A stretch of DNA of 64,000 nt from Chionoecetes opilio (Eukaryota > Arthropoda > Malacostraca > Decapoda > Majidae): positions 136,001-200,000 of the forward strand of contig JACEEZ010018069.1 in assembly GCA_016584305.1 (NCBI GenBank), read 5' to 3'. Shown one piece after another: positions 56,321 to 64,000 of the stretch. Under the pieces are notes generated by a model that was not told the DNA's origin, made no database searches, and saw nothing but the letters and a program-made list of their open reading frames with translations. Numbering within the stretch: the stretch's first letter is position 1; each line of letters begins with the position of its first letter. A program made the translations under genes and the position numbers.

Positions 56321-56483
56321 ACTACTACCATTATTTCTTTTCTATCTGTCAAAACTGAGAGTAAATGTGGTGTGTGTGATGACAAGAGTAGGTGGTGGTG
56401 AAAGTTATGAGAGTGAAGATAACTTTATTAGAGAGTGAGTGAGGTGATAAAAGTGTCTTCCAATGCTAATAAAATTTTATTCC

Positions 56484-56499
56484 TCTCCTCTCTCTCCTC

Positions 56500-56575
<76 letters not shown>

Positions 56576-56578
56576 CCA
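56484..56578. repeat. (CT)n microsatellite
   Basis: CT repeats interrupted by TTCTCTCTT. A third CT/CG array follows at 56670-56720. Confidence 0.95.
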
Positions 56579-56899
56579 TGTGTGATATGATGGCTATTTT
56601 ATTTGTTTTAATTGTAGAGGTGAGACCCGTAGATCGGTGACTGCCAGTGATAAGAAACATGTCTGATCACACTCTCTCTCTCTCTCTCGCTCTCGCTCGC
56701 TCTCGCTCTCGCTCTCTCCTTATCCGTTCGTCCGACTATGAGAGGTGTGTGTGTGTGTGTGTTTCCCTTCTGCTATCAAGTGACCTTTGATAGGCCTTTA
56801 AAAAGATAAAGAGGTGACACGCCAGGTAGTTTGGGTGAGATTTTGAGGGATATTTCTCGCCCAGAAAAGTCTGTGAGCGTACTACATTTTAATACTTTA

Positions 56900-57100
56900 T
56901 TCGCCGTTTCTTTAATTCTCCTAACTTTTCTAAACTTTCATTCTCCTTCCCTACTACTTGTGCTTCTAAATTTTTCCTAAAACACTCCAATGATTCTATC
57001 TGTCCTGTAGTATTCTTTCACTATCCACTCTTTTTCCTTGTACGATCTTTCCTTTCTTATTTTACCTTTATTACTATTTCTATCAAATTATGGTCTGATA
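56900..57100 (-). pseudogene. APE-endonuclease C-terminal piece of a non-LTR element, reverse strand
   Basis: Read downwards from about 57095, GLLSDHNLIEIVIKVK contains the catalytic SDH of APE-type endonucleases, followed by Lys/Arg-rich residues. It ends exactly where the palindromic element begins (about 57105), so that element may have inserted into this endonuclease. Confidence 0.5.
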
Positions 57101-57249
57101 ATAGTCCAATCAATTTAGCGCGTTTTTACCCCTAACCCACCACAAATTGCAATAGAAACAAAACAATATTTTTATGAAACCTGTTGATCCCCAGAACAAA
57201 TATATGAAATTATACTCAATTCTAATGAGTGGATCAATTATTTTTTTCA

Positions 57250-57349
57250 GATTGAACGAGAGCCGTGAACGAGAGGTGGAGTGACGCTTGCAGTGAGAAA
57301 TTGGATCGGTGTGCAGAGGACAGTTCAACGCTGCGGTCATTGTGAATGT
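57250..57349 (+). other. Candidate 5' untranslated exon of the palindromic element's gene
   Basis: TTTTTTTCAG precedes it and GTAAGGAG follows TGTGAAT. It lacks a start codon in a sensible frame. The counterpart in the inverted arm keeps the same block, showing it belongs to the repeated unit. Confidence 0.35.
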
Positions 57350-57780
57350 AAGGAGTATTATATTTAATGTAGGATTGTTTAAGGTTTTATTTTTATTTAA
57401 AGTTTTAACAAAAAAAAATTCTGTAACATTTTTTAACATTAAATTTTCAACAAATTTTTTTTTTAACATTTCAATTTTTTTTTAAACATTTCATTAGTAC
57501 CAATTTGGGCCGTTAACCACTTACCCGATTAACTTAAAAAAACTTGGAGAGTATACGCTGCGGTCATTGTGAATGTTAGGAGTATTATATTTAATGTAGG
57601 ATTGTTTAAGGTTTTATTTTTATTTAAAGTCTTAACAATTTTTTTTTTTTTTAACATTTTTTAACATTAAATTAATTTTTTTTTTTTTTTTTAACATTTC
57701 AATTTTTTTTTAACATTTCATTAGTACCAATTTGGGCCGTTAACCACTTACCCGATTAACTTAAAAAACTTGGAGAGTAT
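57331..57780 (+). repeat. Tandem duplication in the intron (about 225-bp units)
   Basis: ACGCTGCGGTCATTGTGAAT ... ACTTGGAGAGTATAC occurs at about 57331-57555 and 57556-57782, with T-run length differences. Confidence 0.85.
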
Positions 57781-57880
57781 ACTGTATTTTGTATTTTGTA
57801 TGAACATGTATATGAACATGTACATTTATAGTCGGGAAAACAGAGGGAACAAATGTAATCCTAAGTTTCCTCTCTTTTCA

Positions 57881-59014
57881 GCAACATGGGTGACTGCGTC
57901 TTCTGAAAGAAACCCTCTCCTGTGATCCAACCAGTACACTGACGGATAAAGGTTGTACGAGGATCAAAGAAGCTGGAAGTGAGCGTGGTGAAGAAGTCCA
58001 AGTCCATCCAGGACAGGCAGTTCATACAGATTGCCGGAGGGTGTTCTGTAATGTGAGAGACATTGAACTTTCTCTGAAGCGAAAACATGTTTCGTCTGAT
58101 GCAGACAAAGGGAGGTGCCTTCGTTCTTTGGATTCAGCGTTTGACTACCGAACTCAGTGTCTTTTCTGTGGTAATCCTGACAAGTACCAGGGGAGGAAAA
58201 AGGATCATATGTTGATCCATGTTAAGACATTCGATTTCCCAAAAATCATGTGTCGACTGCCTGTGAAAATCGATTAGAAAATTTGGTCAGATACAGTGAG
58301 GAGCAGAATTGCAGTTGTTGGCGATCTACACGCAGCAGGATGCGGTATACCATAACGTGTGCAGTATTAACTTTCGTACAAAGAAACAGTTACACTCAAA
58401 TTCCAATCGGAAGAGGAGTCTTCATCCAAAAGCAGAAGTTGGGTCGACCTAAGGACCAAATCAGACATGAAGCGTTCCTGAAGGTGGCAAAGTACCTAGA
58501 AGGAAATGATGAGGAACTAACCACAATTAGTGATTTAATTGGGAAAATGGAGGACTTCCTAGTAGACACTGGCTGTGATGCATATGGTTTTTCATACATG
58601 AAGGATAAACTTCTCAATCAATTTGGTGATAAGATCATAATTGCAGACATGAATGGAAAACCAAATGTTGTGACATTTAGGGGTGTGGCATCGTCGATTC
58701 TTCAGGCCTTCTATCGTCAACAAAAGGAAAGTGATCCTGAAGCAGAAAAGTTGCGCCTGATCAAGACAGCCGCTGATCTCATTAAAAGTGACATAAAACA
58801 GGTATCTCAAATTAGGAACATTTACCCGACTACTATCGACATGTCCACTGTCAATGCTGCAACCAAGTTCCTACCAGAGTCACTAAAGCTCTTGCTGGAA
58901 ATGCTCTTTGTGGGGAAAGGAAAAGACTTAAAAATCTGCTCACTCGGACAGGCGATCATGCAAGCCACGGAAGAGATGGAAGAAGACCATGGAAGAGATG
59001 AAGTGACGTGTTAA
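57881..59014 (+). pseudogene. Gene remnant, uncharacterised multi-copy family (Cys-pair, DLHAA, YH..C..NFRT)
   Basis: Begins after acceptor TTTCCTCTCTTTTCAG. The N-terminal part is open to 58277 with CLFCGNPDKYQGRKKDH (58158-58208), a C-x2-C zinc-type module. GDLHAA (58320-58337) follows and then, in a shifted frame, AVYHNVCSINFRTKK (58342-58386). The next frame (to 59014, 254 codons counted from 58250) carries EAFLKVAKYLEGNDEE, YMKDKLLNQFGDKI, FRGVASSILQAFY and LGQAIMQAT, all positions where related uncharacterised invertebrate proteins are conserved. After QAT the sequence departs into EEMEEDHGRD and stops, so the C-terminal half is missing. Function unknown. Confidence 0.6.
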
Positions 59015-59039
59015 ATATTGTGAACGGACCTAAGTTCAT

Positions 59040-59854
59040 TGTGTACACATAGTTTTGGTAGTGTATCCCAACATTCCCCTATATAATATAAGACCTTGTG
59101 TTTGTAATTGTAATTATCTATATATGTATATGCCTACCTATCTAACTATATTTCTTGACTCACTATTAACTAATTAAGTACTAGAAATTACGAACTTTAT
59201 TCAGCTCAAGAATATTTTTTTCACGAAATTCCCACTCACATCAGCTCAAATTAATACCCGGTATCACCTTTACGGGTAATGTCAGTTTCCTGAAGAAGAC
59301 TAGCAATACATTTTTTGGGGAGGGGCTCTATAAAAAATCAAGTTTTTTTGCTGCATTTCACAGCTAAGGGGGGATCAGTAATAATGGGTTTAAATGATAA
59401 GCGTCACATTTTAAGTATAAATTTAATCCCATATTTTTGATGTGCAAAAATGATAGGCATTATATTTTGTTCATTATTGCATGTGACAGTTGTCATTTGC
59501 CAAAAACCAGGCCACAACTGGTTAAATAAATAATTAAAAGTTGTTTTGTGTATTATTAAGAGTGATATTGTCGTATATTTATTTCCAATTTTTGCGGTAG
59601 TCCAAAAAAGAAAACCCAAAACGAAAAATGACCTAAAAAACCCATGTTCCACTAAAATTTTTAAAGTATAATCTGGGCAGATATTATGGGCATAAAGGGT
59701 TTCAGAAAAATAAAAATTCATTCATTGCAATTTGTGGTGGGTCCTTAAATTTTTGACTGGACAAAATGTCAAACTTTTTGGTTTTCATTCAGTCGCAATT
59801 ATGTTTATCCCCAAATTGTGAGAAGTTTACCCTTTCATGTATAAAAAACATTGC
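59040..59854. other. AT-rich spacer inside the palindrome
   Basis: Nothing recognised. The sequence becomes homopolymer-rich from about 59280. Confidence 0.35.
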
Positions 59855-60530
59855 CCCAAGCCATGTCTACTGGGAAAGTCTCCTTTTTTTCCCAAATTAA
59901 AAATCACTTTGGGGTTATTTCCTCATCTTTTCCTTCTAGTACTTTCCCACCTTCGGCGCTTCATGTCTGTTTGGTCCTTAGGTCGCCCCAATTTTCTGTT
60001 TTTTTGGATGAAGACCCCTCTTCCGTTGGGAAATTTGAGTGGAAAACTGTTTCTTTTTTCGAAATTTAATACTGCACACTTAGGTTCCCGCACCCGGCTT
60101 TGGACGCCAAAAACTGAACTGCTCCTCATGATCTGCCTTTGTCAACGATTTTCACAGGCATCGACACATGTTTTTGGAAGCGAATGTTTTAAACATGGTA
60201 ACATTGATCCTTTTTCCCCCCCTGGTATTGTCAGGATTACCACAGAAAAGACCTGAGTTGGGTATCAAACGCTGTCCAAGAACGAAGCCCTCCTTTGTTG
60301 CATAGACAAAACATTTTTTCGTTTCAGAGAAATTTTAAATGTCTCTCACATTACAAAACCCCCTCCGGCAATCTGTATGAACTCCCTGCCCGGGATGGAT
60401 TTGGCTTTTTCACCACGTCTTTTCCCTTCTTTGATCCCGTACAACCTTTTATCCGTCATGTACTGGTTGGATCAAGGAGAGGGTTTTTCTTACAGAAGAC
60501 CCGTCACCCATTTTGCTGAAAAAAAGGGAA
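59855..60530 (-). pseudogene. Inverted second copy of the same gene, error-rich
   Basis: Reverse complement of the region 57881-58580. The GRPKDQ block and IPIGRGVFIQK-like residues are readable near 59960-60030, and the CxxCG area near 60210-60240 reads across homopolymer errors. It has no full frame. Confidence 0.65.
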
Positions 60531-61299
60531 CTTAGGATTACTTTTGTTCCCTCTGTTTCCGACTAAAAAATGTACATTTATTAAAATGTTCATACAAAAA
60601 ACAAAAACGTATACTCTCCAATTTTTTTTAAATTTAACGGGAAAATGGTTAACGCCAAATTGTACTAAAGAAATGTTAAAAAAATTAAATGTTAAAAAAA
60701 AAAAAAAAAAATTTAAATTAAAGTTAAAAAAAAGTTTAAAAAAAAAAATTTTTTAAGACTTTAAAAAAAATAAAACCTTAAACAATCCTACATTTAAATA
60801 AACTCCAACATTCACAAGACCGCCGTATCCTCCAAGTTTTTTAAGTTTTTCGGGTAAATGGTTTAAAGGGCCCCAAATTTGGGAAAGAAAAAGTTAAAAA
60901 AAAAATTGAAAATTTAAAAAAAAAAATTTTTGAAAATTTTAAAGTTAAAAAAAGTACGAATTTTTTTTTGTTAAAAATTTAAAAAAAAATAAAACCCTTT
61001 AAAAATCTACTTAAATAAATACTCCCACATTACATGACCGCGCGTTGAACTTCCTCTGCACACCGACCCAAATTTTTCCCTGCAAAACGTCACCACCTCT
61101 CTTTTAGGCTCGTTCAATCTGAAAAAAAAAATTGACCAATCTTGAAATTTAGTATAATTTCATATATTTTTTTTGGGGATCAACAGGTTTTTTAAAAAAA
61201 TTTTTTTGTTTCTATTGCAAGTGGTGGGTTAGGGGTAAAAAAGCCTAAATTGATTGGGCTAATCAAAATTTTTTTTTTTCCTCGTCTATATCACCGTGG

Positions 61300-62650
61300 A
61301 ATCTCTTAAAAATGTACGTCACCAAAACAAAATCTATTCACTCTTTGTTTTTTCTCTACCCAGTGTACTCTCCCTGACATTTTTTCTATCTTTAAAATTT
61401 TAAGGCGTTTTTTTCTCCTCCCCTTTGCACTATTTCCCTTTCTTTCAACCCCCTTTTCCTTTAAAAACCAACATGTCCCTAAAATCCCAGTTATATGAGG
61501 TTTGTGTTTTTCCTTTTTTATCTTCATCTCTTTTTTTCATTTCATTGTTTTTCCCTGCAACACTACGCTGAATACATACAAATCCCTAACTCCCAACCCT
61601 TTATTTTTTCCTTTTTCAGTAACAATCTTTTCATTTTGTTTCTTTTTACTAACAATTCTATTTCCCCTATTTTTCCCTTTTAAATCATCATAAGCCCTCC
61701 ACCCTTCCCATCCCTTTCCCTCCTACTACTATAACTTAAAAACCCTTTACAAAATTTTTATCCCTTTCTTTCTCGAGTTTTGTTTTGACATTCTATGGTG
61801 TTATCGTGTGCAAGTTCTTCTACTTCTATACCTTACTTTTTGTTAATCCTTGTACTTTTAGTATTTTTTTTTTACCCTTCTCCCTCCTTCCCTTTCTTTT
61901 CCTCACTCCTACATCTCATTCTCCATCCCTTCCCTCCGTCCCCCTGACGATTTTACCTTTCTTTATTATCACCTACCACCCTCTCCGTTTTCACCGTAGT
62001 TTTTTCCTTTAGTAAAGCATCTTCCCTCTTTCTCGCTTAGTTTATCTACTGCAATCCGATTTTATATCCTATCCTCCCGAGAAATTTCTCAGCTCCTTGC
62101 TTCTTTTATGATGTCCCACTTAACATACCCATCACTCAGACATGCAACCACAGGTCTTTCTCTCCCTCTCGATTTGTTCCCAGTCGATACCCCTTCACCA
62201 CTTCCACACCAAGCGCCTCCTTGAACACATACTCAACACGGGCTCTTTACATCTTTCTCCCTTCTTTGACATCCTCTTTCCACTTGCCTTACGTTAAACA
62301 TCATAACTTTTTCTCCTTCTTTCTATATCTTTCCCTTTTCCCTCCAAGTTCTCATTCATACTCTCAGTTATCTTCTTACCAACTCTCATCCATCCTCTTT
62401 TCCATCTCATCTAGTTTTTCCTTCGTTTCTCCATCTTCTTAATAGTGACCAGCTCAGCCTCAAAGTCTCCCTGGTCTTCTCCCTATCTCTCCATTCTTTA
62501 TCTGTACTTGCATTTCATTCATTTTCTTCATCATTGCTTTATTAGTCTCCCTGGATTCATATAATCCTTCCTGATCTTCTGGATTTCCTCCTGGTCACTC
62601 ATCTTCCTTAAGACTTTTCTTCACTTGAGGGTTGCATACTGAGCATATCC
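61300..62650 (-). pseudogene. Lys/Glu-rich, coiled-coil-like region of a non-LTR retrotransposon ORF, reverse strand
   Basis: The pyrimidine-rich plus strand corresponds to an A/G-rich coding strand with Lys, Glu and Met-rich short frames, for example KKMNEMQVQIK near 62530-62495. This fits the coiled-coil part that follows zinc fingers in such elements. No continuous frame. Assignment rests on composition and on the neighbouring zinc-finger region. Confidence 0.4.
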
Positions 62651-63000
62651 AATATATCTTCTTATTCCTCTGCAATACCTCCTCTGCAATACCTCCTATG
62701 TTTCAACCTCCTCATCTTCGCAGTGAATGTGGTGCCACACAAGCATTTGCCACATTCCCGCCCTTTCTCTCTATCTCCTAGCTTCCCCTTTACAGTGTTT
62801 ACATGTGAATCGCTCCCACACGTGCCTCCTCTTCGCGGGGCTGCATATGCCATCCTGCAATTGTCCCTTGTAGTTGCACTTCTTGCAGTTATCCCAGCTT
62901 CTTGTACTTCTCTGTCCATTTCTGTCATGATTATAACTGACCCAGACAGCTATTAATCCGTCAAATACCTCAAACTTTCTGACCCCGACCAACCAGTGAT
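62650..63000 (-). pseudogene. Zinc-finger region of a non-LTR retrotransposon, reverse strand
   Basis: Read downwards, WDNCKKCNYKGQLQDG with FTCKHCKGEA (62900-62780) and, in a second frame, GRECGKCLCGTTFTAKMRRL then KHRRYC (62762-62690) form Cys/His modules separated by a basic linker. Paired CxxC fingers before a coiled coil are usual at the N-terminus of retrotransposon ORFs. A one-base shift separates them. The RT pieces at 52.8-55.1 kb, in the same orientation, could be the other end of the same element. Confidence 0.5.
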
Positions 63001-63360
63001 GACGCCAGATCTCGACCTTTTTCTAATACATTTAATACATATCTAATCTAAGATATGTATTAGGGTGTCCCAGGCTTGTATTAGTAGAAATCAATAATGA
63101 TATAAAGTCCAGCACATGCTGCTCTGGTTCCTTGTCAAAAGAAAGTGATTCCACTAAATTTTTGTGAATATTGGGCAAAATTTAATGGTCGCGCAAAACG
63201 AACGTTTTGATAGCTCCTCTAAGATTGGACTTATTATCTGCATTCTGATCACTCTATCGTGTTCAGAAGAGCCTAGGTAAAAGGGAAACTAATGTGAAAT
63301 ATCTGTTAGTTTTTTAGTTATTTATTCCTACTCCAACACCTTCTGGAGTTCCGCCTTAGT

Positions 63361-63580
63361 GGTGTGTGTGACAGCCTTTGCTCTCTTCCCCAGGTGTGTG
63401 CGTGTGTGACAGCCTTTGCTCTCCTTCCCCAGGGGGTGTGCGTGGTGTGTGACAGCCTTTGCTCTCTTCCCCAGGTGTGTGCGTGTGTGTGTGACAGCCT
63501 TTGCTCTCTTCCCCCGGTGTGTGCGTGTGTGTGTGACAGCCTTTGCTCTCTTCCCCAGGTGTGTGCGTGTGTGACAGCCT
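63361..63580. repeat. 46-bp minisatellite (GTGTGACAGCCTTTGCTCTC ... )
   Basis: Five units, each GTGACAGCCTTTGCTCTCTT, CCCCAGGTGTGTGCGTGTGT, with one AGGGGGTG variant. Long frames on both strands through it arise from the repeat and are not genes. 63001-63360 before it has no recognised feature. Confidence 0.9.
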
Positions 63581-63798
63581 TGCAGGTGGGGGCTGGACCG
63601 CTGCACCAGGACACAGGAAGGCCACAGCTTGGGCTTCATTCACCTTTAAAGCACTGAAAATGATGAGAGGAATTACCGATTGAATCACATGAAAACTACC
63701 CTTGGCTGTTTTATCTATGATAATTTCTGATTATCAGTGTCTGCAACATCTTGCTGACGCTACTGACCTGCACTGACGGTGTCCTTCCTTTATTACAG

Positions 63799-63851
63799 GA
63801 CGGCACCCTGGGGGACTTTCCACAGCAAGCAGTCCCAAGGCAAGAACAAGG
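63799..63851 (+). other. Candidate exon of an unrecognised gene at the window end
   Basis: 53 bases between TCCTTCCTTTATTACAG and GTGAGTCCC, both strong splice consensus. One frame reads APWGTFHSKQSQGKNKG without a stop, and another is also open. The rest of the gene would lie outside the window or in unrecognised short exons. Confidence 0.35.
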
Positions 63852-64000
63852 GTGAGTCCCAAACACTTCAAAAATTGACTCCTGTGAAATCATGATTATG
63901 CCTGATATTTCTCTGAATACAATGCAATCTTTAGTCTCCACTCAGTCACTTCAATTTTGTAGGCTGATTATTCGTGATTTTGGGGTATTTTTCTTTATTA

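Larger units (their letters stand above)
57108..61255. mobile_element. Palindromic element with about 1.4-kb inverted arms
   Basis: The left arm 57108-58580 is repeated inverted at about 59855-61255. The ends pair as CCAATCAATTTAGCGCGTTT and its complement, CCCCTAACCCACCAC with GTGGTGGGTTAGGGG-like sequence, the 5' UTR block near 57250-57350 with 60995-61130, and the gene 57881-58580 with 60530-59855. The spacer 58581-59854 holds the rest of the plus-strand gene and AT-rich DNA. The right arm is homopolymer-noisy. Gene 5' ends face outward, so the arms behave like very long terminal inverted repeats. Confidence 0.7.

Noticed and set aside
63318..63688. Long frames on both strands with repeated SHTHTHTPGEESKGC or CDSLCSLPQVCAC
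   Set aside because: Produced by the 46-bp minisatellite. Composition and period follow the DNA repeat.
1..64000. CRISPR arrays, operons, tRNA or rRNA genes
   Set aside because: The regular repeats present are micro- and minisatellites without unique spacers of constant length. No cloverleaf or rRNA core sequence was recognised, and the DNA is eukaryotic.

Overview
The window is eukaryotic nuclear DNA with the repeat profile of an arthropod, most likely a decapod crustacean. The points in favour are an errantivirus-like retrovirus with a baculovirus-F-type envelope, several non-LTR families common in crustaceans, short TTAGG/CCTAA-type tracts, very abundant AT, CT and GT microsatellites, and GT-AG splice-like sites. 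The species assignment is an inference. There is no operon-like organisation. Almost everything is mobile DNA in decay, with a few candidate host exons between the elements. The assembly is uneven. Clean stretches alternate with homopolymer-inflated ones (about 12.96-15.29, 30.48-32.65, 36.95-38.95 and 59.2-61.3 kb), and single N bases sit at 23005, 30477 and 45592 beside repeat breakpoints.

Region by region. 1-2.8 kb: a CR1/Jockey-like retrotransposon interrupted by a pogo/Tigger-like element, which itself holds an opposite-strand RT fragment. 2.8-11 kb: an old endogenous retrovirus (gag, protease, RT, RNase H, integrase, F-like env, probable 3' LTR) with many frame breaks and no recognisable 5' LTR. 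11-19.4 kb: AT microsatellites, noisy DNA, a perfect 53-bp inverted repeat and a 1.17-kb nested palindrome. 19.6-22.7 kb: a decayed CR1 element with endonuclease and RT. 23-32.8 kb: a tandem array of a roughly 5.2-kb unit carrying candidate exons, a 1.4-kb fold-back element and, in one unit only, a TTAA-flanked MITE. 33.1-35.7 kb: a decayed hAT-like transposon with TIRs. 36.6-40.2 kb: further candidate exons and AT-rich minisatellites. 41.2-45.6 kb and 49.1-53.1 kb: two copies of a composite repeat block.

46.4-48.5 kb and 57.1-61.3 kb: two elements carrying diverged members of a multi-copy invertebrate protein family of unknown function (paired-cysteine module, then a His/Cys signature). One is bounded by 120-bp TIRs and the other lies in a 1.4-kb-arm palindrome. 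These are the best candidates here for an undescribed mobile system. 52.8-63 kb also contains reverse-strand pieces of at least one non-LTR retrotransposon. The window ends with a 46-bp minisatellite and one more candidate exon.

The elements are nested rather than cooperating. The clear insertion orders are RT fragment into Tigger-like element into CR1-like element, the TTAA MITE into one tandem unit, and a GC-rich MITE into an RT fragment. No rRNA, tRNA or CRISPR was seen. Coordinates inside noisy or frameshifted stretches are approximate.
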